From Vreelandella populi (GTDB lineage: Bacteria; Pseudomonadota; Gammaproteobacteria; Pseudomonadales; Halomonadaceae): DNA of 64,000 nt. Positions 19,876-29,330 of this stretch are shown here, one piece after another (the first letter of the stretch is position 1; the number at the start of each line of letters is the position of its first letter). Under the pieces are notes generated by a model. The model was not told where the DNA came from. It saw only the letters and a list, made by a program, of their open reading frames with translations, and did not search any database. A program made the position numbers and the translations under genes. The DNA lies in the NCBI RefSeq assembly GCF_003989825.1, contig NZ_RZHE01000002.1, positions 1-64,000 on the forward strand. The letters are read 5' to 3'.

Positions 19876-20475
19876 TCACAACAAATCCGCGCTGTTCTGC
19901 CGCTTCTCGTCACGCAGCCTGTCGCGGGCAATATACAGAGCGGCAATGGCACGGGCTTCGTGAAAATCGTCGCGCAGCAGCAGGGCGGGCAGGTCTTCGA
20001 TCGGGTGGGTTTCCACAATCAGCGGTTCTGGCTCATCGCCGGGGAGGCGCTTGGGGTACAGGTCAGTCGCTATCAGCACCTGCATGCGGTGGCGCATATA
20101 GTTCGGCGCCAGCGAAAGCTCAACCAGCGGCTCGATGCGGTGGGCGCCAAAGCCGCACTCTTCCATCAACTCGCGGTTAGCAGCGGTCACGATATCCTCA
20201 CCTGGATCCACCAGGCCCTTGGGTAGCGTTAACACATAATCTTCAAAGCCTGCGGCGTACTCTCGAATCAGCAATACGTGATCAGGGTCGGGCATGGCCA
20301 CAATCATTACCGCGCCGCGGTCGGCACCGGTCAGGCGCTCAAACTGGCGCTCCTCGCCGTTGGAGAAACGCAGATCCAGCGACTCCACATGAAACAGGCG
20401 GCTTTTTGCCACGCTCTCCCGGGCCAGAATCTGTGGCTTGCGCGGGTAGCTGGATGAAGTGTCTGCTGTTGACAT
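19876..20475 (-). CDS. nudE: ADP-ribose / ADP compounds hydrolase NudE
   Basis: Nudix hydrolase that cleaves ADP-ribose, Ap3A and NADH to AMP plus the other half. The 199-residue protein has the full Nudix box GLVDPGEDIVTAANRELMEE and the NudE-like context LPKGLVDPGED, AANRELMEECGFGA, LAPNYMRHRMQVLIATDLYP. GGAGG lies six bases before ATG 20475. It diverges from yrfG across 72 bases; nudE next to yrfG-hslR-hslO is also the enteric order, which supports the name. Confidence 0.92.
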   Translation of the reverse strand: MSTADTSSSYPRKPQILARESVAKSRLFHVESLDLRFSNGEERQFERLTGADRGAVMIVAMPDPDHVLLIREYAAGFEDYVLTLPKGLVDPGEDIVTAANRELMEECGFGAHRIEPLVELSLAPNYMRHRMQVLIATDLYPKRLPGDEPEPLIVETHPIEDLPALLLRDDFHEARAIAALYIARDRLRDEKRQNSADLL

Positions 20476-20547
20476 AGAGCGCCTCCATGGCTGCTAAAAA
20501 AGGGTTAAGCTACAATAGCACGCTTACTCTTTCAGACTGGAGCGGCA

Positions 20548-21225
20548 ATGATCGACTGGCGCGAAATTGATACCGTCCTGCTGGACATGGACGGCACGCT
20601 TTTGGACCTGCACTTTGATAGCCACTTCTGGCTGGAGCACCTTCCCCGGCGCTATAGAGAGCTGCATCAGCTGGATGAAGCATCGCAGGATGCATTGCGT
20701 GATCGGATCATGGGGGAGCAGGGGACGCTTAACTGGTACAGCCTTGCGTACTGGAGTCGAGAGCTTGACGTGGATGTCGTGGCGCTAAAGCGTGAAGTGC
20801 AGCACCTGATTGGTCTACGTGGCGATGCGCTGGATTTTCTGACATGGCTCAAGCAGGCGCATCCACGTATCGTATTGGCCACTAACGCCGATAGAGCCAG
20901 TCTATCGCTTAAATTACCGCTAACGGGGTTGGAAAAATACCTGGATGCCATCATCTCATCAGAAGATGTGGGGGCGGCAAAAGAGGAGCAGGCGTTCTGG
21001 TTCGCACTGCAGGACATAGAGCCCTTTGACCCGGCCCGCACCCTGTTCATTGACGATAATGTCCGCGTGCTGGAAAGCGCCCGTGAATTTGGTATTCGCC
21101 ATCTGCTCGGCATTAAACAGCCCGATAGTCAGCGCCCTGAAAAAGAGCTACAGGAATTTATCGCCTTGGATCGATTTGCCCAACTGCTGCCAGAAAACTT
21201 ACCTGGGCAGCAAGGAGAGCGTTAA
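20548..21225 (+). CDS. yrfG: GMP/IMP nucleotidase YrfG (HAD superfamily)
   Basis: HAD phosphatase dephosphorylating purine mononucleotides in the cytoplasm. The 225-residue protein shows motif I VLLDMDGTLLDLHFD (nucleophile DxD), motif II VLATNAD, and motif IV TLFIDDNVRVLESA. The family-specific block DSHFWLEHLPRRY is present. Its stop shares one base with the hslR start, so the two are coupled. Confidence 0.93.
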   Translation: MIDWREIDTVLLDMDGTLLDLHFDSHFWLEHLPRRYRELHQLDEASQDALRDRIMGEQGTLNWYSLAYWSRELDVDVVALKREVQHLIGLRGDALDFLTWLKQAHPRIVLATNADRASLSLKLPLTGLEKYLDAIISSEDVGAAKEEQAFWFALQDIEPFDPARTLFIDDNVRVLESAREFGIRHLLGIKQPDSQRPEKELQEFIALDRFAQLLPENLPGQQGER

Positions 21226-21614
21226 TGAGCGACAGCGTTCGCTTGGATAAGTGGTTATGGGCCGCACGGTTTTTCAAAACCCGGGCGCTCGCCAAAAAAG
21301 CTATTGAAGGTGGCAAGGTGCACTACGACGGTGCGCGTGTCAAAACCAGTAAAAACGTCGAGCTGGGGGCGCTGATTCGTGTGCCTCAAGGTTGGGATAT
21401 TTATGAAGTCGAAGTGATCGAGCTTTCTGACCAGCGTCGTGGTGCGCCTGAAGCACGCAAACTCTACGCAGAAACGACAGAGAGTGCCGAGCGCCGTGCC
21501 CGAGAGACCGAAGCACGCAGGCTTACCAATGAAGCCATGCAGCACCCCCTCAAGCGGCCTGATAAAAAGCAGCGCCGCGATATACAGCGCTTTCAGCGTC
21601 AGCCAGGCGAGTAG
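21225..21614 (+). CDS. hslR: Heat-shock ribosome-associated S4 protein Hsp15
   Basis: Binds free 50S subunits carrying stalled nascent chains and helps recycle them. The 129-residue basic protein opens with the S4 RNA-binding domain (VRLDKWLWAARFFKTRALAKKAIEGGKVHYDG) and ends with a long Arg/Lys-rich helix (KRPDKKQRRDIQRFQRQ). It sits between yrfG and hslO, the classic arrangement. It overlaps the yrfG stop as TAATG. Confidence 0.95.
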   Translation: MSDSVRLDKWLWAARFFKTRALAKKAIEGGKVHYDGARVKTSKNVELGALIRVPQGWDIYEVEVIELSDQRRGAPEARKLYAETTESAERRARETEARRLTNEAMQHPLKRPDKKQRRDIQRFQRQPGE

Positions 21615-21699
21615 CCGATAAACCCAACGCCTGACGGGGTGCCAATGGCCCCTGATAGGTGAATCCGCCAGGTACACTTTTCATCTTAAGGCCTTAGTT

Positions 21700-22575
21700 A
21701 TGTCTGATCAGATTCAGCGGTTCATGTTTGACCAAACCAATGTACGTGGCGAAATCGTAACGTTGGCCACAGCCTACCACGAAGTGCTCACGCGCCATGC
21801 TTACCCGCCAGCGGTCAATGAGCTGCTGGGCGAACTGCTGGCCGCCGTTGCGCTGCTGACCGATACCATCAAGCTTGACGGCACGTTAAGCATCGAAGTG
21901 CGTGGCCAAGGCGTGCTGTCGCTATTGATGGCAGAATCCAATCCTGGCGGCGAGCTACGCGCGATTGCCCGTATTGCCGAAGACAGCCACTTACCCAGCG
22001 AGCGGACGAGCTTTCGCGAATTGGTCGGAGAAGGGCAAATTGTCATCACGCTCGACCCGCGCGAAGGCAACCGCTATCAAGGGATCGTCGCACTGGACCA
22101 TGAAACGCTTAGCGGCTGTCTGGAAGCCTACTTTGGCCAATCCGAGCAGTTGCCTACCCGGTTGTGGTTAGCCGCTAACGGTGAGCGCGCCGGAGGCCTA
22201 TTGCTGCAGCGCCTGCCTGATGCCTCGCAAAATCAGGATACTGATGCCTGGGAGCGCAGCGTAGCTCTGGCCGAGACGATCAAAACCGAGGAGCTCCTAG
22301 GGTTGGAACAACGCGAAGTGCTTTACCGTCTCTACCATGAGGAAACCGTTCGGGTCTTTGAGCCCAAGGCACTACGCTTTGGCTGTACCTGTTCGCGGGA
22401 GCGGATGGCGAACGCATTGGTCACTTTAGGAGCCGATGAGCTGCGCGATATTTTGCGTGAACAGGGTGCTATTGATACACAATGTCACTTTTGCCACACG
22501 AAATATCACTACACAGCAGCCGATATTGAAGCTTTATTGGAAAACCCCGACGCACCATCTCCCGTTATTCACTAA
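21700..22575 (+). CDS. hslO: Redox-regulated chaperone Hsp33
   Basis: Holdase activated by oxidative unfolding; in the reduced state zinc is held by four cysteines. Those are seen near the C-terminus as CTC in [11 protein letters not shown] and CHFC in [13 protein letters not shown], the expected CxC...CxxC. The N-terminal domain has [20 protein letters not shown] and GRGVL-type turns. Length 291 is typical. ATG 21700 follows AAGG. The gene is 85 bases after hslR and probably the last of the yrfG-hslR-hslO unit. Confidence 0.96.
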   Translation: MSDQIQRFMFDQTNVRGEIVTLATAYHEVLTRHAYPPAVNELLGELLAAVALLTDTIKLDGTLSIEVRGQGVLSLLMAESNPGGELRAIARIAEDSHLPSERTSFRELVGEGQIVITLDPREGNRYQGIVALDHETLSGCLEAYFGQSEQLPTRLWLAANGERAGGLLLQRLPDASQNQDTDAWERSVALAETIKTEELLGLEQREVLYRLYHEETVRVFEPKALRFGCTCSRERMANALVTLGADELRDILREQGAIDTQCHFCHTKYHYTAADIEALLENPDAPSPVIH

Positions 22576-22886
22576 ATCTGTAGTCAGGGTTGTCAGCGTG
22601 GTGAAAAGACTTAATGAGGCTAAGAGCCAGTAGCTACAACGCATCCGGCTCATCCATTAAACAATTGTTTGAAACTTTACTGCGCTGCAACACAAAATAT
22701 TGTGTCCTTGTAGTAGTTTAACTACAAGATGTTTGATTAAAGCCCCCGTTTCCCGGGGGCTTTCTTTTTGCAATAATGCGCCTGACTTCAACACACCCAG
22801 CGAATTTTTTATCGCTGGGATGACTTTTTTGGTGGCGTCAGTGACGCCCGGTAACGAGAGAATGGCCGCAAGGCCCAGGAATCGAC
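22576..22886 (+). other. hslO-pckA intergenic region with five inverted repeats
   Basis: No gene. In order: an ACACAA/TTGTGT hairpin (22690-22705), CTTGTAGT/ACTACAAG (22707-22728), the GC-rich terminator (22739-22763), CCCAGCGA/TCGCTGGG with an AT loop (22796-22819), and GGCGTCA-G-TGACGCC (22834-22848). The last two lie in the expected pckA leader. The pckA ribosome site is AGGA just before 22887. Confidence 0.65.
22739..22769 (+). terminator. Rho-independent terminator between hslO and pckA
   Basis: Perfect 10-bp stem (22739-22748 with 22754-22763), 5-base loop, then a T-rich tail TTTCTTTTT. It lies about 165 bases after hslO, so it may end hslO or a short RNA made from the hairpins just upstream. 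Confidence 0.85.
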
Positions 22887-24443
22887 ATGACCACGACTCA
22901 AGCCGCTCCCCAAGCTCACGTTAATCTCAGCAGCGCCGAACTGATCGAGCGCGCCGTGGCCGGTGGTGAAGGCCGCTTGTCGGCTGATGGTGCTCTGGTA
23001 GTCAATACCGGCGTACGCACAGGGCGTTCACCGAAAGACCGTTTTATCGTCGATGAGCCTTCCACCAGCGAAAGCATCGACTGGGGCAGTGTCAACCGTC
23101 CGTTTGAAGCCGCCAAGTTCGATGCCCTATGGGCGCGGGTGGAAGACTACCTGGGTAGCCGTGAGTATTTCGTGTCCGAGCTGCACGTGGGCAGCGATTC
23201 CACCCATTATCTACCGGTGCGCGTCAATACCGAAACTGCTTGGCAAAACCTCTTTGGCCGCACCATGTTTGTGCGTCCGACGGCTTACAACCCGGCGGCC
23301 AAGGATGAGTGGATCATCCTTAACGCGGCGAATTTTGAGTGCGACCCGAGCCGCGACGGTACCAACTCTGACGGCTGTGTCATCATCAACTTTGCCGAGA
23401 AGAAGGTGCTGATTGCCGGCATGCGCTATGCGGGCGAAATGAAAAAAGCCATGTTCTCCGTGCAGAACTTCCTGTTGCCGGCTTCTGATGTGCTGCCCAT
23501 GCACTGCTCGGCCAACGTGGGAGAAGATGGCGAAACCTGCCTGTTCTTTGGTCTTTCCGGCACCGGTAAAACCACACTGTCCGCTGACCAGGCCCGCTAC
23601 CTGATTGGCGATGACGAGCACGCCTGGGGTGACGGTATCGTCTTCAACATGGAAGGTGGCTGCTACGCCAAGTGTATCGACCTTTCCGAGAAGAACGAGC
23701 CGGTTATTTGGAACGCCATCAAGTTTGGCACCGTGCTTGAAAACGTGGTGTTGAACGACCGCCGCGAACCCGATTACGCCGACGACAGCCTGACGCAAAA
23801 CTCCCGCGCTGCGTACCCCCTTGAGCACGTTGAAAAGCGTGTGCCGGAAAACCTAGCCGGTGAACCGAACGCCATCGTTTTCTTGACCTGCGACATGTCA
23901 GGCGTACTGCCGCCGGTCTCCGTGCTTTCCAAGGAAGCCGCCGCGTACCACTTCCTGTCAGGCTACACCGCCAAAGTGGGTTCGACCGAAATGGGCTCGT
24001 CTGAAGGCCTGGCTGCGACGTTCTCTACCTGCTTTGGTGCGCCGTTCTTCCCGCGCCCGGCACGTGAATACGCCGATCTTTTGATCAAGCGTGTGGACAA
24101 GAAGGACGCCCAGGTTTACCTGGTGAACACCGGCTGGACGGGCGGCGCGTTTGGAGAAGGCGGCTCGCGCTTCTCTATCCCGACCACCCGCGCCATCATC
24201 AGCGCAATTCAGTCAGGCGTGCTGCGCGATGTGGAAACCAAGCACATTGAAGGCTTGAATTTGAAAGTGCCGGTTGCCGTACCGGGCGTTGATTCAAGCC
24301 TGCTCGACCCGCGCGACACTTGGGAAGATCGCGACGCTTATGATCGTCACCTGAAAGAGCTGGCCACCAAATTCGTGGACAACTTCAAGAAATTTGAAGG
24401 TGTTAACGAGGCGATCATCAAGGCGGGTCCGCAGCTGACCTAA
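22887..24443 (+). CDS. pckA: Phosphoenolpyruvate carboxykinase (ATP)
   Basis: Gluconeogenic enzyme turning oxaloacetate and ATP into phosphoenolpyruvate, CO2 and ADP. The 518-residue protein has the PEPCK P-loop [13 protein letters not shown], the metal/substrate segment [36 protein letters not shown], and the nucleotide segment [17 protein letters not shown] precedes ATG 22887. It follows hslO as in enterics. The leader hairpins suggest post-transcriptional or repressor control. Codon use looks biased to favoured codons, as expected for a strongly expressed gene. Confidence 0.97.
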   Translation: MTTTQAAPQAHVNLSSAELIERAVAGGEGRLSADGALVVNTGVRTGRSPKDRFIVDEPSTSESIDWGSVNRPFEAAKFDALWARVEDYLGSREYFVSELHVGSDSTHYLPVRVNTETAWQNLFGRTMFVRPTAYNPAAKDEWIILNAANFECDPSRDGTNSDGCVIINFAEKKVLIAGMRYAGEMKKAMFSVQNFLLPASDVLPMHCSANVGEDGETCLFFGLSGTGKTTLSADQARYLIGDDEHAWGDGIVFNMEGGCYAKCIDLSEKNEPVIWNAIKFGTVLENVVLNDRREPDYADDSLTQNSRAAYPLEHVEKRVPENLAGEPNAIVFLTCDMSGVLPPVSVLSKEAAAYHFLSGYTAKVGSTEMGSSEGLAATFSTCFGAPFFPRPAREYADLLIKRVDKKDAQVYLVNTGWTGGAFGEGGSRFSIPTTRAIISAIQSGVLRDVETKHIEGLNLKVPVAVPGVDSSLLDPRDTWEDRDAYDRHLKELATKFVDNFKKFEGVNEAIIKAGPQLT

Positions 24444-24472
24444 TGACGTATTGCTAGGAACGCACGTTATGC

Positions 24473-24500
24473 CAGAAGGCCGCCTACGGGCGGTCTTCTG
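24473..24500 (+). terminator. Stem-loop after pckA, weak terminator candidate
   Basis: 12-bp stem with one G-T wobble (24473-24484 with 24489-24500) and loop TACG. No T-run follows, so Rho-independent termination is doubtful; it may protect the 3' end. Confidence 0.45.
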
Positions 24501-24609
24501 CTATGTGGATGTTTGAACGGCTTTTGCGTCGCGTCCAGATAAAGCGGTAATAGATCGATTGTGATACCTTGTGAGCACTTAAAAATGCTGCATGAGTTAG
24601 TTGCAATTT

Positions 24610-26949
24610 ATGGATGTCAATCAGCGAATTATTTCCCGTTTAGCCGATGAGCTAGGCGTGCGTATACAGCAAGTGGCGGCCACGGTAGAGTTACTGGATG
24701 GTGGCGCTACAGTGCCTTTTATCGCCCGTTACCGTAAAGAGATCACCGGAGCGCTGGACGATACGCAACTGCGCCAGTTGGATGAACGGCTGCGCTACCT
24801 GCGCGAGCTTGAAGAGCGCCGTGAAGCCGTGCTGCTCGCGATCGATGAGCAGGGTAAGCTGGATGCGCCGCTGAAGGCTGCTATCCAGTCAGCCGAAACC
24901 AAGCAGCGTCTGGAAGACCTGTACCTGCCGTTCAAGAAAAAGCGCCGCACCAAGGCGCAGATTGCCCGTGAAGCCGGCCTCGAGCCCCTGGCTGACGCGC
25001 TGCTTGCCAACCCTACACTTGACCCCGAAGCCGAAGCGGCCAGCTACCTGCGCCCGGCCGAGGGTGACATTCCCGCGATTGAAGACGCCAAGGCGGCGCT
25101 GGATGGTGCCAAGCAGATCCTCATGGAGCGCTTTGCCGAAGATCCGGAGCTGATCGGTCGGCTGCGCGAGCGCCTGTGGCAAGAAGGCGAGCTGAGCGCC
25201 CGCGTGCTTGAAGGCAAGCAGCAGGAGGGCGCCAAGTTCTCCGACTATTTCGAGCACGATGAAAAGCTGGCCAAGGTGCCTTCACACCGTGCCCTTGCTA
25301 TGTTCCGCGGGCGTAACGAGGGCGTGTTGGGCCTCTCCATTCGCCTGCCAGGTGAAGATGAGGCCCCCGTTCACCCGGCCCAGGTCGCCATTGCCCGCCA
25401 GGTAGGCATTAGCGATGAAGGCCGCGCCGCCGATAAGTGGTTAGGCGAGGTTGTCCGCTGGACCTGGCGGGTAAAACTGTATACGGCGCTTGAAACTGAA
25501 CTGCTGGGTCGCCTGCGTGAACAGGCGGAGCTAACGGCTATTGAGGTTTTCGCCGCCAACCTGAAAGATCTTCTACTGGCTGCACCTGCGGGGCAGAAGG
25601 TAACGCTCGCTCTCGACCCTGGGCTGCGTACCGGCTGCAAAGTGGCGGTCGTGGATGCTACCGGACAGTTTGTCGATCAGGCCACCATCTACCCCCACGC
25701 ACCGCAAAACCGCTGGGATGAGTCGCTGGCAGTGCTTGCCAAGCTTGTTAAGCAGTACGGTGTCGAGCTCATCGCGGTGGGCAACGGTACCGCGAGCCGG
25801 GAAACCGACAAACTTGCAGGCGAGCTGCTTAAAGCGCTGGCGCCTGGATACCGGTTAAGCAAGGTGATGGTATCTGAAGCGGGCGCTTCGGTGTACTCCG
25901 CCTCAGAGTATGCCTCTCGCGAGTTGCCGGATCTGGATGTCACGATTCGCGGCGCGGTATCTATCGCTCGTCGCCTGCAGGACCCGCTGGCCGAGCTGGT
26001 CAAAATTGAACCCAAATCCATTGGTGTGGGCCAGTATCAGCACGATGTCTCTCAGGTTCAGCTTTCTCGCAGTCTGGAAGCGGTTATCGAGGATTGCGTA
26101 AACGCCGTGGGCGTTGACCTCAACACCGCGTCAAGCGCGCTGCTTTCTCGGGTAGCGGGTTTGAGTACTGCCCTGGCGGACAACATCGTAGCCCAGCGCA
26201 ACGTTCACGGTGCATTTAAAAGCCGCAAGGCCCTGCTGGAAGTCAGCCGCTTGGGCCCCAAGACCTTTGAGCAGTGCGCGGGCTTCTTGCGTATTCACAA
26301 TGCCGATAACCCCTTGGATGCCAGCGCCGTCCACCCCGAGGCCTATACCCTGGTTGAGCGTATCGCCAAGCAGAGCGGGCGTGAAGTGAAAGGTCTGATT
26401 GGTGATAGCGCCGCGCTGAAAGCCTTAAAGCCAGCTGATTTCGCCGACGAGCGCTTCGGGATCCCCACGGTCAGCGACATACTCAGCGAGCTTGATAAGC
26501 CCGGCCGTGACCCGCGCCCGGAGTTCAAGGCGGCAGAGTTTCGTGAAGGCGTGGAAACCCTCAAGGATCTCAAGCTCGGGATGGTGTTGGAAGGCACGGT
26601 AACCAACGTGACCCCCTTTGGCGCTTTTGTGGATATTGGGGTGCACCAGGATGGCCTGGTGCATATTTCAGCGCTGTCCGATCGCTTTATCGATGACCCG
26701 CGCACCGTGGTGAAAGCCGGGGATATCGTGTCGGTAAAAGTCATGAGTGTAGATATTGCCCGTAAGCGGGTAGGGCTTTCCATGCGTCTGGATGACGAGC
26801 CGCAGCGAGAAGAAAGTACTCCCGCGCCGGCAGGTCAAGGGGCACAAAAGCCACCACGTAGTAAACGCGCTACCCAAAAGTCTGCTGAAACGGCGGCGCC
26901 CATGGGGGCGCTCGGTGCGGCATTGCTCAAGGCGCGCAAGAGTAAATAG
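24610..26949 (+). CDS. tex: Transcription accessory protein Tex (S1 RNA-binding)
   Basis: Conserved nucleic-acid-binding protein linked to transcription and RNA turnover. The 779-residue protein has the N-terminal helical part (RLADELGVRIQQVAATVELLDGGATVPFIARYRKE), a YqgF-like RNase H fold (VTLALDPGLRTGCKVAVVDATG), a helix-hairpin-helix segment (DLNTASSALLSRVAGLSTALADNIVAQR) and a C-terminal S1 domain (GMVLEGTVTNVTPFGAFVDIGVHQDGLVHIS). The tail is basic and low-complexity. I use ATG 24610; a TTG three codons upstream is open, and neither has a clear ribosome site. Confidence 0.95.
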   Translation: MDVNQRIISRLADELGVRIQQVAATVELLDGGATVPFIARYRKEITGALDDTQLRQLDERLRYLRELEERREAVLLAIDEQGKLDAPLKAAIQSAETKQRLEDLYLPFKKKRRTKAQIAREAGLEPLADALLANPTLDPEAEAASYLRPAEGDIPAIEDAKAALDGAKQILMERFAEDPELIGRLRERLWQEGELSARVLEGKQQEGAKFSDYFEHDEKLAKVPSHRALAMFRGRNEGVLGLSIRLPGEDEAPVHPAQVAIARQVGISDEGRAADKWLGEVVRWTWRVKLYTALETELLGRLREQAELTAIEVFAANLKDLLLAAPAGQKVTLALDPGLRTGCKVAVVDATGQFVDQATIYPHAPQNRWDESLAVLAKLVKQYGVELIAVGNGTASRETDKLAGELLKALAPGYRLSKVMVSEAGASVYSASEYASRELPDLDVTIRGAVSIARRLQDPLAELVKIEPKSIGVGQYQHDVSQVQLSRSLEAVIEDCVNAVGVDLNTASSALLSRVAGLSTALADNIVAQRNVHGAFKSRKALLEVSRLGPKTFEQCAGFLRIHNADNPLDASAVHPEAYTLVERIAKQSGREVKGLIGDSAALKALKPADFADERFGIPTVSDILSELDKPGRDPRPEFKAAEFREGVETLKDLKLGMVLEGTVTNVTPFGAFVDIGVHQDGLVHISALSDRFIDDPRTVVKAGDIVSVKVMSVDIARKRVGLSMRLDDEPQREESTPAPAGQGAQKPPRSKRATQKSAETAAPMGALGAALLKARKSK

Positions 26950-26999
26950 TTGCCCGATGCGAAGACTTAAGTGCTCGGATGGGCCGACTGTTCTCAATG

Positions 27000-27033
27000 C
27001 CTGGATATCCTGAAGACCTGGATGTCTTGAATA
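27000..27033. repeat. Short tandem repeat, two 17-bp units
   Basis: GCCTGGATATCCTGAA and GACCTGGATGTCTTGAA lie head to tail in the tex-gshA gap. Flanking sequence holds weaker traces of further units. Confidence 0.4.
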
Positions 27034-27146
27034 TTTAATGGTTGCCGCCATATCCTGTCTTCTATTTTCGAGACAGCGACGATGGCGATGCCACCGGATT
27101 TCACCAAGGCCTGCATGGCGGGCCTTACTGACAAGGAGTGTTCACC

Positions 27147-28787
27147 TTGCCTGAACCACTCACTGTACCTGCCCAACTAACCGCCCAAATCGAGCGGCTA
27201 CTGCCCAGTGCCCGTCTGGGGCGCCTGGGACGCTTGCGGCGAGGGCTGGAAAAAGAGGGGCTGCGGGTAGATGCAAAGGGGCATATTGCACAAACGCCGC
27301 ATCCCGCCGCCCTAGGCTCCAAGCTCACGCATCCGCATATCACCACCGATTATTCAGAAGCGCTGGTCGAGTATATTACCCCGGTCTATTCGCAGCCTCG
27401 CGAAGCGTTAGAGTTTTTGTCCGACCTGCATACGTTTACCTACCACCACCTTGACCAGGAGTGGATCTGGCCGGGTAGCATGCCGTCACGGCTTTCGGGT
27501 AACGATAGCGTGCCTATCGCCGACTACGGCACGTCTAACGTGGGTACCATGAAGCATGTCTACCGCAAAGGACTGGATGTGCGCTACGGGCGTATTATGC
27601 AAGCGATTGCCGGCGTGCATTACAACGTCTCGCTACCGGAAGACATGTGGCATGCCCTGCGCGAGCTGGAAGGGGCGGTCAATATTCCGTTCAATGACTA
27701 TCGCTCCACCCGCTATTTCGGCCTTATCCGTAATTTCCGCCGTCATAGCTGGCTGCTGCTGTACCTGTTTGGCGCATCACCCGCGATAGATAAAAGCTTT
27801 CTGCCCGAAGGCAACGTGCCGGAAAAGTTGAAGCCGCTTAACGACGACACCTTTTATGCACCGTTCGCCACAACGCTTCGCATGTCGGATCTGGGCTATC
27901 AGAACAAGGTTCAGTCGCAGCTCAAGATCTGCTTCAATTCGTTGTCGAACTACGTCAACACGTTGCGTCATGCCATCTCAACGCCCTGGCCCGACTATGA
28001 AAAGCTCGGCGTTAATGTAGAGGGTAACTGGCAGCAGCTAAATGCCAATATCCTGCAGATCGAAAACGAGTACTACAGCGATATACGCCCCAAGCGAGTG
28101 GCCAAGCACAACGAAACGCCCAGCCAGGCGCTTGAAGCACGTGGCGTTGAATATATCGAAGTGCGCTGCTTGGACCTGAACCCGTTTGACCCACTAGGCG
28201 TTACCGAAACCCAGATGCGCTTTGTAGATACCTTTTTGATGTGGTGTCTGCTCAGCGAAAGCCCGTGGATCTCGGATGACGAGTGTGACCGCCTAGACGA
28301 CAATCGTCGCTGGGTCGTCGAGCGGGGGCGTGACCCTGAGCTTAAGCTGATTCGTAACGGTCAGGCCACCTCGGTGCACGAGTGGGGCGAACAGATCTTT
28401 GCCGAGCTCAAAGAAGTCGCCCGTCTTCTCGATGCCGTGGAAGACAACGCTCCTCACGTTGCTGCATTGGATGAACTGGCGCCGCGGCTGAAAGATCCAT
28501 CGCTCACTCCGTCAGCACAGCTACTGGCGCGTATCCAGGAAGGCAACGGCTCGCTTAGTGATACGCTTTTGGTACTTGCCAAAGAACAAGGTGAAAAGCT
28601 TAAGCAAACCCCCATGCTGCGCTCGCGCGAAGCGTTGCTGGCCCAGCTGATCGAAACATCACACCAGCAACAGCGGGATATTGAAGCGGCCGATCAGGAA
28701 AGCTTCGCTGCCTTTCTGGAAACCTACTTTACCAAGGCGCGTGAGTCCCGCGCTCTGTCGGCGTTACTTCCTGAGGATAGGCAATGA
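27147..28787 (+). CDS. gshA: Glutamate-cysteine ligase (E. coli type), TTG start
   Basis: First step of glutathione synthesis. The 546-residue protein has the family opening RRGLEKEGLRVDAKG, then KLTHPHITTDYSEALVEYITPV and GTSNVGTMKHVYRKGLDVRYG, all typical of the gammaproteobacterial ligase. The start is most likely TTG 27147, because AAGGAG ends eight bases before it. The GTG at 27138 in the same frame lies inside that site. A rare start codon may keep translation low. The stop overlaps dsbB by four bases, tying glutathione synthesis to envelope disulfide oxidation in one transcript. Confidence 0.94.
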   Translation: MPEPLTVPAQLTAQIERLLPSARLGRLGRLRRGLEKEGLRVDAKGHIAQTPHPAALGSKLTHPHITTDYSEALVEYITPVYSQPREALEFLSDLHTFTYHHLDQEWIWPGSMPSRLSGNDSVPIADYGTSNVGTMKHVYRKGLDVRYGRIMQAIAGVHYNVSLPEDMWHALRELEGAVNIPFNDYRSTRYFGLIRNFRRHSWLLLYLFGASPAIDKSFLPEGNVPEKLKPLNDDTFYAPFATTLRMSDLGYQNKVQSQLKICFNSLSNYVNTLRHAISTPWPDYEKLGVNVEGNWQQLNANILQIENEYYSDIRPKRVAKHNETPSQALEARGVEYIEVRCLDLNPFDPLGVTETQMRFVDTFLMWCLLSESPWISDDECDRLDDNRRWVVERGRDPELKLIRNGQATSVHEWGEQIFAELKEVARLLDAVEDNAPHVAALDELAPRLKDPSLTPSAQLLARIQEGNGSLSDTLLVLAKEQGEKLKQTPMLRSREALLAQLIETSHQQQRDIEAADQESFAAFLETYFTKARESRALSALLPEDRQ

Positions 28788-29284
28788 ACCAGGCAGCACT
28801 TCGTCCAGTAGCGCTCGCAGGCCTGGCATTTTGTGTGTTGATGATGGCGGTAGCGCTCGGTCTTGAACATATTGGCGGGTTTGAACCTTGTCCGTTATGT
28901 GTTTTTCAGCGCGTAGCGGTGATCGCCGCAGGGGTAATCTTTGCCGTTGCGGCCATCCATAACCCAGGTGGCAAGGTAGGTGCAGGTATTTACGGTGTGC
29001 TAGGGCTCGCGGCGGTGGGAACAGGTGCCTTTATTGCCGGGCGCCATGTCTGGCTACAAAGCCTGCCCGCCGATCAAGTACCTTCCTGCGGCCCTGGCCT
29101 GGATTACATGATGGATGTGCTGCCCATGAGGGATGTCATTTCCATGGTGCTGAATAGCTCAGGTGAGTGTGCGGAGATTGATTTCACGCTTCTGGGCTTC
29201 TCACTGCCCGCCTGGACACTGCTTGGTTTCGCGATACTGGCACTCGTGCCGCTGCGTATGGTGTGGTTAGCTATCAAACGGTAG
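28784..29284 (+). CDS. dsbB: Disulfide bond formation protein B
   Basis: Inner-membrane quinone reductase that reoxidises DsbA. The 166-residue protein has four membrane segments, the first periplasmic loop with C36-P-L-C39, and the second with C102 and C129, so all four redox cysteines are present. It overlaps gshA (ATGA). No dsbA is in this window; a DsbG-like protein is at 1695. Confidence 0.94.
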   Translation: MNQAALRPVALAGLAFCVLMMAVALGLEHIGGFEPCPLCVFQRVAVIAAGVIFAVAAIHNPGGKVGAGIYGVLGLAAVGTGAFIAGRHVWLQSLPADQVPSCGPGLDYMMDVLPMRDVISMVLNSSGECAEIDFTLLGFSLPAWTLLGFAILALVPLRMVWLAIKR

Positions 29285-29330
29285 AACTTTAAGCTGTCGG
29301 TCATTATCCAAGAATAACAAGGAGAGCGGC

